Assembly: GCA_036250225.1 (NCBI GenBank)
Contig: JAPZLL010000043.1
Location: 124,001-188,000 of the forward strand
Direction of reading: 5' to 3'
Source of the DNA: Cercophora sp. LCS_1
Lineage: Eukaryota; Ascomycota; Sordariomycetes; Sordariales; Lasiosphaeriaceae
DNA length: 64,000 bases
Part shown: piece by piece, positions 1-11,110 of the stretch
How the letters are laid out: each line of letters begins with the position of its first letter
Position numbering within the stretch: the stretch's first letter is position 1
The notes under the pieces: generated by a model
Databases searched by the model: none
The model's input: the letters and a program-made list of their open reading frames with translations, nothing else
What the model was told of the DNA's origin: nothing
Program-made: the position numbers and the translations under genes

Positions 1-3000
1 TCAAAGCGGTGTGTTGGTCAATCCTCTACGTGGCTGAATGCATACTGATACTCGTGCATGGAAACGTAGACGGTTAGCGTGTGTGTTGCTGTATTTATCA
101 GTCATTCAATCGGGACAGCAGGTCGCGGCACAGTCCCGGAGCTCATCGTGTCGATACCGACAATATTGGCAGCTTTCATACTGGGCGCAGTGGTGCAGAT
201 CGAGCATCGTCAGTTCCCCGGGCCGTCCGATCTGGTTTCGGTATATCTGATTACGGCAATACTGTGCGATGCTCTAAGGCTGAATCTACCCTCAACTTCA
301 ACTGTTCCGGTTTCAGTCCTAGCTCGCTGTCTCGCCTACTCCCTGTTACTGGGACTAGAATATCTCCCACGTGGACCGCCCAGAAATTCCAGGAAGGATT
401 TCGTTGAAAAGTCGGCTGAGGAGGAAAGCTCGCTGCTCAGCAGGGTCTTCTTCCACTGGATCAACCCAATTCTAGCTCAGGGGTATCAAAACATTCTCGT
501 CAACAGCGACCTCCCTCCCCTCAGCCAAGATGTCAAGCCGGCAACAACACGGCCAGCGATCCTCCAAGCATGGAGTCAAAGAAGTAAGCACTTCCATCGT
601 CACCTTTTACTCAACACCACTAACCACCCCAGAACAACCCGAAACAACGTTCACTCTCCCTCTAACTCTCCTCCGCTGCCTCAAACCCCAATTCCTCTCG
701 GCCATCCCACCCCGCCTCTTCCTCATTCTCTTCCGCTACTCCCAACCCATCCTCATCCGCCAATCCATCCGCTACGTAACCACCACAACCTCTTCCTCCC
801 CAAACCACGGCTACTGGCTCATCGTCTCCGCAATCACAATCTACACTGGCCTAGCCCTCTCCACCGCACTCTACGAACACCGCCTAAACCGCCTCAAAAT
901 CACAACCTCCAGCGCGCTCATCAGCCTCATCCACGCCAAAACCCTCTCCTCCCCATCTTCGCATCATGACAACAACAGCGAAGCAATAACCCTCATGTCA
1001 ACCGACGCCTCCACCCTCCAACCCATCTTCCAAATCATCCACGAGATCTGGGCCCAATCCATCTCCGTCATCATCGGCATCGTTCTCCTCTACATCCAAG
1101 TCGGCTGGCTATTTCCCTTACCGCTGATCTTCATATTCTTCTCCTCCCGCGTAAGTCGATACGTAGCCACCCACCTCCAGCCCCGACAGCGGGAATGGAA
1201 CGAAGCAACGCAGCGGCGTGTCGCTTCCATATCCGCCTTTTTGGCATCTACCAAAGCGGTGATAATGCTTGGTATTTCGACTCTGCTAGGAGACAAGATA
1301 CAGCGACTAAGAGAAGATGAAATGTATGCCGCCAGCAGGGTACGGTGGATTAATGTATGGTATAATGCAAGCGCTAACGCGTTGGGGATTTTTTTACCCG
1401 CCGTTACCTTGGTTTTGTTTGCGGTCTGGGCGGGTGTTAGGGGCGGGAGGTTGGATACCGAGACAGCGTTTACGACTATGGCGGTGTTGGGCATGGTTAC
1501 GCACCCGGCGAATATGGTTATGACTTGGGTGCCTAGGGTTGTGGCGGCCATGGCGGGGTTTGAGAGGATTCAGGGGTTTTTAGTTCGGGAGGGGAGGGTT
1601 GATGGGAGGGAGGTGTTGGGGGGTGTGGATGAGGGGGGCGATGATGATGGGGTTGCTTTGAGGATTAGTGGGCTGCAGATTGGGGACAAGGAACCGCCTT
1701 TGCTTAGAGGGGTTGATATCGAGGTTAAAAGGGGGTCACTTGTTGTTTTCTCTGGGCCAGTTGGGTGTGGCAAGTCGACGCTTCTGAGGGCGGTCTTGGG
1801 GGAGGTGGCGCCCGTTTGTGGGACGGTTGGGGTTGCGGCGCGGAGGATCGCGTACTGTGGACAGACACCGTGGCTTCCCAGCGGGAGTATCAGGGATGTT
1901 GTACGGGGCGCTTCAAGCGGGGGTGATGATGCGTGGTATGATGAGGTGGTTGAGGCGTGTTGTCTTACCCCTGATCTCAAGGCTCTTCCTGATGGAGATG
2001 GGACGCAGGTTGGAAGTGAGGGGTTGAATCTATCCGGTGGACAGAGGCAGCGGGTGGTAAGTACCTTATCCTCGGATGCGGTTTGGTTGCGTATGCTAAC
2101 TGTGACAGGCTCTCGCGCGTGCTGTGTTTGCCAGGTGTGAAATTGTCCTTCTCGACGACAGTTTCAGCGCTCTCGACGGGGAGACGGAGAACAAGGTTTT
2201 CGGCAACCTGTTTGGGCAGTCTGGATTGCTCCGTCAGACGAAGACAACGGTTGTCCTTGCCACCAACTCGAGTGAGTCCCCCTTTCTGTTTACCCCCATT
2301 TGTGTTGTCGGGTTTTGCTGACATTTGCAGCGCAATTCTTCCCTCTTGCGGATCACATCGTCATCCTTGGCGATGGCGGGATCAAGGAACAAGGAAAGTG
2401 GGACGAGATAAAGTCAAAGACCGCCATTATTTCCAAGTTTATACCAAAGTCGCACGCTCATGACGGTGACGCCGTCGCCTTGCCGAATCTCGCCAACCTG
2501 TCTGCCAAATTGCGAGCAAAGGAGGAAGCAGAGGTGGACTTGGCGAGGAAGACGGGGGATCTATCCCTTTACAGTGCGTTTCTAACCCATAATGAGAGAA
2601 ATGCCCTGTTGATCTTTCTCCAGAGTACTACTTCCAGTTCACCGGTCTACTCAATCTGTTCCTCATTGCGGCTCTCAATGCATCTTGCGGTTTCTTCTTT
2701 ACCGCCCCTCAGTACTGGCTCAAGCTCTGGACGGAGTCCGGCACCCAAAGTGCAGTCTTTTATATCTGTGGATTCCTGGGTCTGTCATTCTTTGGGTGGG
2801 CTTCTACCAGCACCATGATGTGGGTGACTGTTATCAGGCTCGCTCCCTCCTCGGGTCTCCGACTTCATCGGCGTCTTTTGGATATCGTGACTGGGTGAGT
2901 TAGAGTCTTGTTGATAGACTAGCGATGGCAGCTGACATCAAAAGGGCACCTCTTTCATTCTTTTCCGGAAATGACAACGGTTCCATCTTGAACAGATTCA

Positions 3001-4617
3001 GCCAGGATGTACAGCTGGTGGACAAGCAATTGCCCGTGGCGCTCCAGTCTCTGGGAGTCCGTGAGTTTTAGGACCCATGTCGCCAGCGCAGTGCTAACTG
3101 GAGCAGAGATCTTCAAACTGTTGGTGCAGGTCATCGTCTTACTCGTCACCCAGAAGCTCTTGGGCTTGTCTTTGCCGATTTGCATGGCGGTCGTCTATGT
3201 TGTTCAGAAGGTGTATCTCCGAACATCGAGGCAGCTCCGTTTCATTGAGCTCGAGTCACGCGCCGCGGTATTTTCCAGCTTTTTGGAGTCGGTAAGTTCA
3301 TGTGTCCAGCATACAATGGAGCAGCTAATAACAGCGTGGAGGTCGGAGGCATCGAAACCATTCGGGCCTTTGGATGGCAGGAACAAGCCATCCAGGACTA
3401 TATTGCACGCCTAGATACTGCTCAACGCCCCGAATTCCTCCTCATGTCCCTACAACGATGGTTAAACATTGTGCTGGACTTGATGGCGGCTGGTATCGCC
3501 ACAAGCATCATTGCCCTGGCGGTAGTCTTGCGAGGCACAGCCAGCGGGGGTGAAGTCGGTGTCGGTTTGAACGTCATGCTCGTGACGAACACGACCCTCT
3601 TGAGTCTTGTTGCAGCTTGGACAACGCTGGAAGTTTCGCTTGGTGCTGTTTCTAGGGTCAAGATCCTAGAAAAAACCACACCCCAGGAGCTCGACGGCGA
3701 TGATGTCTTTGATGCTCCCAATAACTGGCCAGAGAAGGGGGGGATTGTGTTGAAGGATGTGACCGCTTCATATCGGTGAGTGCCTGTACACTCTCAAACT
3801 CAAGCTCAAGATGGGCGATTGACACTATCGCAGTGCCGACGCCGTGGCCTTGCGTGGCTTCAACCTGACCATAGAACCCGGCCAGAGAACCATCCTATGC
3901 GGAAGAACAGGCTCGTAAGTTCACCCCCCAATATTCACTCTACACAGCTAACAGTGTCACAGCGGCAAAAGCTCAGTTCTCCTCACCCTTCTCCGCATGC
4001 TTGACCTCCGATCGGGGACCATTCAAATCGACGGCATAGACATCAACAAAATCCCACGGGCCATCCTCCGTCGACGCTGCTTCATCACCGTTGCGCAAGA
4101 CGCCCTTCTTCTGTCTGGCGAAACGCTTCGCTTCAACCTAGATCCCGAGGACGCAACAACAGACGAAGCCCTCATACAGGCTCTCGAGAGCACGGGCCTA
4201 TGGTCCCATTTCCGGGGTGACCTTTCAGACGACTACGAATATCGCGACCATCCGGTTCTCGACTCAAAGATGGCGAGTTTCCCAGCGCTTTCGGCTGGGC
4301 AGTCACAGTTGTTTGCCATTTGCAGAGCCGTTGTCCGAGTTGGCGTCCTGCGAGCCCAAGGGGCACGGCCTGTGGTGTTGCTTGATGAAGCGACTGCGGC
4401 GTTGGACACTGAGGCCGAGGCGAGGATTCACGGTATTGTTGAGCAGGAGTTTGTGGGTAATGGCCATACGGTTGTCATGGTGTCGCATCGGATTGGGGGG
4501 CTTGTTGATGACTTAAAGGTGGGGAGGGATGTGGTGGTGGGGATGAGGGATGGGAAGGTGCAGGAGATTATTGGGGACGTGGGGTGTGCTGCGCTGAAGG
4601 GCATCGAAGAAGACTGA
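1..4617 (+). CDS. ABC transporter, ABCC (MRP/YCF1-like) family, 5' end off the window
   Basis: Full-size ABC exporter of the multidrug-resistance-associated (ABCC) type, expected to export conjugates or drugs across the plasma or vacuolar membrane; the substrate cannot be read from sequence. The visible part begins in the N-terminal TMD0 and linker, followed by TMD1 (about 633-1560), NBD1 (about 1680-2450), TMD2 (about 2620-3600) and NBD2 (about 3740-4600). NBD1 has Walker A GPVGCGKST and signature LSGGQRQR. NBD2 has Walker A GRTGSGKSS, signature LSAGQSQL and Walker B VVLLDEAT. At least nine introns interrupt it (584-632, 2057-2108, 2272-2330, 2574-2623, and others near 2895, 3061, 3292, 3777 and 3914); exon structure before about position 100 is unclear. 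NBD1 is the degenerate site: Walker B ends in DD instead of DE, and the H-loop His is Asn (ATNST). Family assignment is confident. Confidence 0.9.
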
Positions 4618-5206
4618 CGTACTTTTGGATCGAAGTGCGGTGGGAGAAGTTCTGCAACCCAGCTGTCGATTTGGGCGGTTGAGTTGTATCGCTACCGGCA
4701 GCCGTTCATGCCACACGCCTCGTGACGGTTGTATGTCACCTGCCCGAGGTCAGCTTTATATTGGCTGCATGCATTTTTAATAGCACTCAGACCGCATCTT
4801 CAAAAGCCGGATAAGGTCGAGTCTACGATACCCGGATTTTAGGGTTTCACAGTATGCGATTTCGTGTATCGCGCTTGCCCCCCCCGATATAAGTTCAGGA
4901 CAATGGATGCACAGCTCTTGTCATTCACCCCACTCCAGAGACCTGGGCTTCAAACACAGGCTTGCAGTTAGAATCCGGGACTCGGCTTTTCTGACGTCAA
5001 GTGTCGTCCCAACTTTGGACAGCTTGATGTTACGATCCTGTGTGGTACCGGTCAGCCTCCCGACCGAGAAGGAAGCTGGTTATGTCGGGTCGGGACAGAC
5101 GTGAGGCTCCTGCCTTCCTGATGCGGCACAAGAGAACGCCAAACGGCAGAGCTAGATATGCAGGGCAGAGGGTATTCTGAGAGGCCCTAATTGGCTCCCA
5201 ATCTCG
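4618..5206. other. Intergenic region between ABC transporter and metalloprotease
   Basis: About 590 bases with no convincing reading frame or RNA gene. The left part should hold the ABC transporter 3' UTR and the right part the metalloprotease promoter. Confidence 0.5.
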
Positions 5207-5213
5207 TATAAAG
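5190..5213 (+). promoter_or_regulatory. Core promoter elements of the metalloprotease gene
   Basis: A reverse CCAAT box (ATTGG, 5190-5194) lies just before a TATA box (TATAAAG, 5207-5213), which sits about 80 bases before the ATG at 5290. A clear TATA box is unusual among the genes of this window and fits an inducible secreted enzyme. Function is inferred from position and motif only. Confidence 0.55.
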
Positions 5214-5289
5214 AGCCCCGGGTTGACTTGAGAAGTAGAGCATCTCATTGAACACCGCTAGTCCCTTCCACGTAGTCATCACCGCCAAA

Positions 5290-6162
5290 ATGCGCTCCCA
5301 TATCCTCACCCTCATCCTGGCCTCCTCCTCACCCGTCCTCGCAAGATGTGGTAGCTCCAACGCCTTCAACCCACCTCCCTCCACCATCCCTCCCCTCCGC
5401 CTCCCATACCCCATCCCACCCCCCGTCAACCTAACCGTCCACATCGTCGCCGCGTCCAAAGCCCGCGCCGACGGCTACCTCACCCCGTCCGAAGTAGCCA
5501 CCCAAATCGCCATCATCAAAAACCTCTACGCACCAACCGGCATAACCTTCCTCCACACCCCCTCCCACAACCGCTGGACCATCAACCCCCTCTGGGCCGG
5601 TCCCCAAGTCGGCCAATTCTTCAACGAAATGAAATCCACCCTCCACATCGGCGACTACCGCACACTCAACCTCTACTTCCGCAACATCACGGCCGAAGAC
5701 TACGGCGGGATCTGCACGAACCCCGTCTCCGAAGCGACAAACCAACCCGATCCGGCCAAACGGCTACTGTTAGACGGATGTGTCATAGCCAGTTTTACAC
5801 TGAATGGGAGTTCGCATCCCTTTATGAACCAGGGTAAGACGGCCGTGCATGAGATGGGGCATTGGTTTGGCTTGTTCCATCCGTTTCATGATAATGGACT
5901 GCGAGAGAATAATACGAATCCGAATGCGTGTTCTCCGACCAACCCGGATGATCATGTGCTTGATACGCCCAAGATGAGGTGGACGGAGGGGATGAGTGGG
6001 GGGTGTGATAAGGGACTGGATTCGTGTCCGGGGGTAGAGGGTAGGGATCCAGTGGAGAATTATATGAGTTGGAGTTCGGATGAGTGTATGACGACGTTTA
6101 CGAGGGGGCAAGCGGAACGGATGTACGAGGTTTGGGATAGGTATCGGGGTGCTGCGGTGTAG
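5290..6162 (+). CDS. Secreted zinc metalloprotease, M43 (pappalysin/MEP1-like) family
   Basis: Single-exon gene for a 290-residue extracellular metallopeptidase. An N-terminal signal peptide (about residues 1-18) ends before a Cys-containing segment. The zinc site HEMGHWFGLFH fits HExxHxxGxxH of metzincins, and NYMSW near the C terminus is the Met-turn. Several cysteines around and after the zinc site are as expected for disulfide-bonded fungal M43 proteases. The ATG at 5290 is chosen because it directly precedes the signal peptide and no usable ATG lies upstream. Likely role is degradation of external protein or virulence/saprotrophy-type nutrition (family knowledge). The coding strand is extremely C-rich in the first half and G-rich in the second (see findings). 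It converges on the gene ending at 6464. Confidence 0.9.
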   Translation: MRSHILTLILASSSPVLARCGSSNAFNPPPSTIPPLRLPYPIPPPVNLTVHIVAASKARADGYLTPSEVATQIAIIKNLYAPTGITFLHTPSHNRWTINPLWAGPQVGQFFNEMKSTLHIGDYRTLNLYFRNITAEDYGGICTNPVSEATNQPDPAKRLLLDGCVIASFTLNGSSHPFMNQGKTAVHEMGHWFGLFHPFHDNGLRENNTNPNACSPTNPDDHVLDTPKMRWTEGMSGGCDKGLDSCPGVEGRDPVENYMSWSSDECMTTFTRGQAERMYEVWDRYRGAAV

Positions 6163-6463
6163 TGGCGGTGTAGGGGTGGTGGGTGTTTTTATGACGACTT
6201 GAGGTGATGCTTTGAAGGATGTAGAATGTGATACAAGGCGTTGACGGATATTCGGACGATTCGGGATTTGTTCTTCTCTGGGCTTTGAGCAAGGGTGACG
6301 GACTTACGCCGTGAAACTTAATACCAACGGAAAGCAAAAACAAGAAAAGAGCAGCTCTCCAACCGCAACCACAAATCCCATACCCTCTGTTGAGAGAAAA
6401 AAAAAAAAGGAAACCATGTGTGCTTATAGCCCTTCGGAAACCCTCCGGTTCCAGCTCCGTATC
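6163..6463. other. Short convergent 3' intergenic region
   Basis: About 300 bases shared by the 3' ends of two convergent genes. It holds a 12-base A tract near 6400. No gene seen. Confidence 0.5.
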
Positions 6464-7435
6464 TTATAAATCAGTTCGTCTGGGGCCCCTGTAGTCGTTC
6501 CCCCACGTCGGACCAAATGCATCGTTCTCCCTCAGCTCATGGTCATGCTCCATGGGGCCAAAGCCTCCAGGCCCCGCCCCGTTGGTAGCCATCTCGCCCG
6601 AGCTGGCAATGATGGGATCATCCCCTTCCTTGTTACGCGATTTCCACCATACGAGGAATCCCAGAGCTCCGACAGCAATCAGGCCAACAGGAATACCCAC
6701 GGCGAGACCAATGGTACGGCCCTTGTTGCCCGACTGCCCCTCGGGTTCTTCTGGTGGCGTGCTCGATGTAGGGGCGGGCACACCAGTGGCTGAGGATGTG
6801 CGAGCGGCAGTGCCCGTGGTAGTTGATGCCCGGGCAGTTGTGGACCGGCTACTGGGTGTAGCCCCGACAACATTGATAGTAGGTGTTCCCGTAGGTGTCG
6901 AGGATCGGAAGATGATTGTTTGGGCGACACCAGGAGCAATCAACGTAGCATTCCCACCACTACCGCAGACACATTTTCCCCTCTTGTAATCGCTTTCGCA
7001 GCAAAATTGGTCATCACCACAATAGACAAGCTCGCCGGACTTATTCTCTTCGTCTAACACACACCCATTAGCCCTCACAACAGTCGCTGACATAAACAAC
7101 TGCTTACCAAGGCAAACACTGCCGCAGTGCGAGCTCTCCCAGAAAGGCGACGTGCAAGCCGTCCTTGTCACATTACCAATCGGCAAATCTGGGTAGTCGT
7201 CGCTCGGCGTCGTCGCGATACACAGCGCGTTGGAGTAACACGTCCAACCTGCCTGACAACAAGAGGCGTATGGTGTATTCACAATAATGCAGGGAAAATA
7301 ATCCGGCGCCAGAACATGACCTGGCTGGCCTGGAAAATAGCACGGTGCTCTTGGATCGCCAGTCTGCTGCGCGTGAACAGAAACAAGCCACACCAAGAGA
7401 ACTCCCAAGTGTGCTGGCTGCGGTGATGGCTTCAT
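6464..7435 (-). CDS. Cys-rich single-pass membrane protein of the fungal cell surface
   Basis: Encodes 323 residues without introns. Order: signal peptide (about 1-22), a Cys-rich extracellular domain with many paired cysteines (CCQAGWTC, FCCES, KCVCGSGG), a Ser/Thr/Pro-rich linker, one transmembrane helix (IGLAVGIPVGLIAVGALGF region), a basic stop-transfer WWKSRNK and a polar acidic cytoplasmic tail. This is the layout of many Pezizomycotina surface proteins and resembles wall-stress sensors (WSC/Mid2 type), but I do not see a full WSC domain, so sensor function is only a suggestion. The ATG at 7433-7435 starts the signal peptide. It converges with the metalloprotease and diverges from MET22 about 1.1 kb away. 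Confidence 0.75.
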   Translation of the reverse strand: MKPSPQPAHLGVLLVWLVSVHAQQTGDPRAPCYFPGQPGHVLAPDYFPCIIVNTPYASCCQAGWTCYSNALCIATTPSDDYPDLPIGNVTRTACTSPFWESSHCGSVCLGKQLFMSATVVRANGCVLDEENKSGELVYCGDDQFCCESDYKRGKCVCGSGGNATLIAPGVAQTIIFRSSTPTGTPTINVVGATPSSRSTTARASTTTGTAARTSSATGVPAPTSSTPPEEPEGQSGNKGRTIGLAVGIPVGLIAVGALGFLVWWKSRNKEGDDPIIASSGEMATNGAGPGGFGPMEHDHELRENDAFGPTWGNDYRGPRRTDL

Positions 7436-8513
7436 CTTGACAGCTCAACAACCAGTGTCCAATTGACCAGAGTAAAAAAAAAAAATGAAAAAAAAAAAAA
7501 TGGCAGAGAGTAACCGCCCATCTGAAATGAAAGGGCCAGCCGTCGTCTTTATGAGCGCAAAAAAGCCCAAAAGGGCTCGTAAGGCTGCGTGCGAACCCCC
7601 AGAACGCCTCAGCTCAGAGCATGGCTGCATCGAAAAGCAATGATGCCATGCACGTCCGACGCCTCGCTGGAAATGATTGGAGAGAGCCTTCTGCGATTGC
7701 TTCCCCGCAACCCATGGGGTGGTGGCGGTGTTCTAGAAAAGAAGGAGAAACGCCTCGGAGCCTGGAGCCTTGCCAGATTGACGAGACTGTGCCGACGAGC
7801 TAGCTTGCTGTCGACGCGGCATTTCGGGGCGACGACATTCAGCCAAAGAATCCCCAAACTGAAAGACCAGAATCTTGGGAAATACGCAAACGGTGTGAAC
7901 CTGCGTGAAAGTTGTCAGGCCACTCAACCGCGAGCATGGCGTTGCTGCCGCTTGGAGGGCGCCGACCGATTTCAAGGCCCATTGGACCTCCATATGTGAC
8001 CATGCAAGACTTTCGCATGCGAGGTGTCTGTCGGTTTGCCAGAAACAGTGCGTAGCTCCATACATGTTGTCGGCCGTTTATCAATTCGTCGATGAAGGAC
8101 GATAAGACCTCGGTGCCCCTGCCCCTGCGCTGAACAAAGTTCTTTACAGAGCTCCCCGCCCCCGCCAACCGACTCACGGCATTGCGTCACAGCCAAAGCC
8201 AGACTTACATCACCATAACATCACTAAACTAAAAGAGATGAAGTGAGCAAAAGGAAAAAAAAAAAAAGAAAACCTAATTGAAAAAGTAGAGTCGGTCTAC
8301 TGACCAGAAAAAAAAAGAACACGGACACATTACCTCCCCAACCCCACGCAACACGCTCCGTCTTCCGGAGAAGTTGCTCAACACCAGACGGCACACCAAT
8401 CATTACCTAAACCCCCAAAGTGCGGGGTGCTGTGGGCGATCATCAACGATCCCCTCCTCCAAAAACCTACCGGCAGCACTTATTATTGTGCCACAAACAA
8501 TTCCACAACATAA
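7436..8513. other. Divergent intergenic region (about 1.1 kb)
   Basis: Lies between two divergent genes. It contains A-rich tracts near 7475-7500, 8250-8270 and 8310, typical of promoter poly(dA:dT). The open frames are short and lack protein-like features. No RNA gene recognised. Confidence 0.45.
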
Positions 8514-9746
8514 ATGCCCTCCTCTCCCAAACCCAATTCCTCTCCGCTCTTTTCAAAACGCACCCTCTTCCTCTCCTCCCTCACAATCCTAACCCTGGCA
8601 AGCCTCCTCCCCCGCCTCTCCCTCGTTCTATCCCACCTCCTCCATTCCCAACCCCCACCACCCCCCAAAACAAAAATGACATCCCTCTACGCCCGCGAGC
8701 TCGAAATCGCCCAACTGGCCGTCCAACGCGCCAGCATCCTAACCAAACGCGTCTTCCACGAAAAAACAAAGGGGACCATCTCCAAATCCGATGCCTCGCC
8801 CGTGACGATTGGCGATTTCGGCGCCCAAGCCCTCATCATCGCCGCTCTACAACGCCATTTTCCAACCGACGAGATCGTTGCCGAGGAGGAAGCATCCACT
8901 CTGCGGAGCGATGACGCCCTAGCGGAACAGATCTGGGATTTTGTTCGGGATACTAAGCTGGACGATGTTGCGTCGGAATTATTGCTGGGTGGGGGGATCG
9001 AGTCCAAGGATAAGATGCTCGAGGTGATTGATTTGGGGAATAGCAAGGGTGGAAACATGGGACGGATCTGGGCGATTGACCCGATTGATGGGACAAAGGG
9101 GTTTCTGCGGGGTGGACAGTACGCTGTTTGTTTGGCGTTGATGGTGGACGGGGATGTGAAAGTCGGTGTGTTGGGGTGTCCGAATTTGCCGGTTGATGAT
9201 TCCGCTGAGTTGGATGCGGGGATTGGGAGCAATGCGAGCGATGAGGAGGGGAGGGGCGTGGTTTTCTCTGCTGTGTTGGGACAGGGGGCTACGAGTCGGC
9301 CGTTGGGAACGGGTGCGTTGGCGGAGGGGAAGAAGATTCGGATGAAGGAGGTGAACGATTTAAGTGCGGCTACGTTTTGCGAGAGTGTTGAGAGTGGTCA
9401 CTCGAATCAGGGGGGCGCGGCGGAGATTGCGAAGAAGCTGAATATCACCAGGCCGAGTGTTAGGATGGATTCGCAGGCCAAGTATGGGTCGATTGCACGG
9501 GGCGCTGGGGATATTTATCTGAGGCTGCCTACGTCCAAGACGTACCAGGAGAAGATCTGGGATCACGCTGCTGGCGATCTAATTGTTCGCGAAGCTGGCG
9601 GTCAGGTTACGGATACGACGGGCAACCGGTTGGATTTCAGTGTTGGGAGGACGCTGGCTGCTAACAAGGGTGTTGTTGCGGCGCCGGCGGCAGTCCACGG
9701 ACAGGTGCTCAAGGCTGTTCAGGAGGTTCTCGGTGTTGGTCAGTGA
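8514..9746 (+). CDS. MET22: 3'(2'),5'-bisphosphate nucleotidase (HAL2/MET22 family)
   Basis: Hydrolyses 3'-phosphoadenosine 5'-phosphate (PAP) to AMP in sulfate assimilation and is the sodium/lithium-sensitive HAL2 target in yeast. Family motifs of the inositol-monophosphatase fold are present: metal-binding acidic EEE (about 124-126), DPIDGTKGFLRG (about 189) and WDHAAGDLIVREAGG near the C terminus. From the first ATG (8514) the product is 410 residues, with a 54-residue leader holding a hydrophobic stretch (about 17-43). A second ATG at 8676 (MTSLYARELE) matches the start of typical family members, giving 356 residues. Either or both may be used. No introns. The 3' end faces uL6m with about 100 bases between stops. 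Confidence 0.92.
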   Translation: MPSSPKPNSSPLFSKRTLFLSSLTILTLASLLPRLSLVLSHLLHSQPPPPPKTKMTSLYARELEIAQLAVQRASILTKRVFHEKTKGTISKSDASPVTIGDFGAQALIIAALQRHFPTDEIVAEEEASTLRSDDALAEQIWDFVRDTKLDDVASELLLGGGIESKDKMLEVIDLGNSKGGNMGRIWAIDPIDGTKGFLRGGQYAVCLALMVDGDVKVGVLGCPNLPVDDSAELDAGIGSNASDEEGRGVVFSAVLGQGATSRPLGTGALAEGKKIRMKEVNDLSAATFCESVESGHSNQGGAAEIAKKLNITRPSVRMDSQAKYGSIARGAGDIYLRLPTSKTYQEKIWDHAAGDLIVREAGGQVTDTTGNRLDFSVGRTLAANKGVVAAPAAVHGQVLKAVQEVLGVGQ

Positions 9747-9848
9747 GCCGGTCATGCTCGAGGTTGTAATGTACAGGTCTATGGCACAGGGGCCACCGTG
9801 ATGGCCAGATAGAATAATGTACAAAAAGATCGTCCATGTGCCTATCGT

Positions 9849-10722
9849 CTATTTGATCTTCTTCTGCTTCAACTTGATCGTCTCGTCGTTCACAAAGATG
9901 CCCTTCCCCTTGTATGGCTCCGGCCTTCTCCATTGCCTGATCTTCGCCGCAAACGAGTGCATCACCTCCTTGTCGATGCCCTCGAGCATTATCCTCGTCG
10001 GTTGTGGCGCCGAGGCCGTGACGCCTTTTGGCAGACCCATCTCAACGGGGTGCGAGAAGCCGAGCTTGAGCACGACGAATTTCTGGCCCGGATATTCCTC
10101 AAGACCCGGGCGATCCTCAACCGTAGCTCTGTAACCGATACCAACTAGTCGTAGCACTGTCGTGTGGCCCTCTGATACTCCTTTGACGTAGCGGTTGAGG
10201 TATGACCATGTCGTTCCTATCCCAATTCCTGTCAGTCCCATCCATTCGATAGTCAACACTGAGAGCACATACCCCACATCTCCTTCTGCTTCTTCAGCGA
10301 CGAGTCTTGTATGCCCAGCGCCAACACCCGCGCCTCGTTATCGTAATTGACATCAACAAACGGTTCAATCTCGTAGTTGAGCTCCCCTATCCTCCGTCAG
10401 AATGACTTCCTAGCAAGCTGCTCGCGCGGGCGGGCAACTCACCCAGCGGCCCAGAGACCGTCACCGTCCTCTTCGCAACCTGGCGATATGACGTCACATC
10501 CTTCTTGACCACCGGCTCGCCAATGGTGATTTCCACACCGGGGGGGACCGAGATGGGCGTCCGGCCAAGCTTGGATGGTTGGCTCGGTGTCGCGGAAAAG
10601 CGCCGTATTGGCGCCGGTCGGCTCTGGAGGGCAGGAACGAGGAAGCTCGGAAGGGTGGCCGACAAGGGCTGGGAGGAATTGAGCGTCCTTGAAAAGGCGC
10701 TCGCTCTGCTGGGGGCAAACAT
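9849..10722 (-). CDS. MRPL6: Mitochondrial large-subunit ribosomal protein uL6m
   Basis: Three exons: 10722-10443, 10386-10273 and 10216-9849, with introns 10387-10442 and 10217-10272. The joined protein (about 253 residues) has an N-terminal Arg/Ser-rich presequence (MFAPSRASAF...RRFSATPS) for mitochondrial import, then the bacterial L6 fold. Recognisable L6 pieces are the first strand region around ISVPPGVEI, VTVSGPLGELNYE, the second-domain RLVGIGYRA and the hallmark C-terminal PEPYKGKGI. The ATG at 10722 is the first in frame that starts the presequence; there is no ATG at the more distal frame limit. It acts in the mitochondrial ribosome. Confidence in family is high and exon joins keep frame. 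Confidence 0.93.
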
Positions 10723-11110
10723 GGTGGCGGTCGTGGGTGGAATTTGGCGACACGCGATCCTCTGGGCGCTGCTGGTGGACTTGGATGCATTCAAAAAAAA
10801 GATGGGTTCGGGAGCGGTTCGGCAAATTCCGAGGTCCTGGTTCAGTTTCGGTGGTCCGTGTTGTGTTACGAGGTGTACCTTACCCCTGACTGTTGCTCAA
10901 CCACACAACCCTGCTAAACATTGACCATGACTATGTTGCGACACTTTGGACGAGACAACTTAGGAGTGGCTTCCAATGAGATGAAAAGGATAAAGATTTG
11001 ATTGATTCCTTTGTAGCTGTGCGATCTGATGTTCACATGTCTTGGAGCTGTTCATCCGGACTGCGACTGGTTAGGCATTGGACAAGTCCTGGCTGCGACT
11101 TGCAGATGTC
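10723..11110. other. Intergenic region upstream of uL6m
   Basis: Upstream and 5' UTR sequence of the minus-strand uL6m gene. No other gene or clear element seen. Confidence 0.4.

Noticed and set aside
1090..1551. Minus-strand frame opposite the ABC transporter
   Set aside because: Antisense shadow of the TMD1 coding region.
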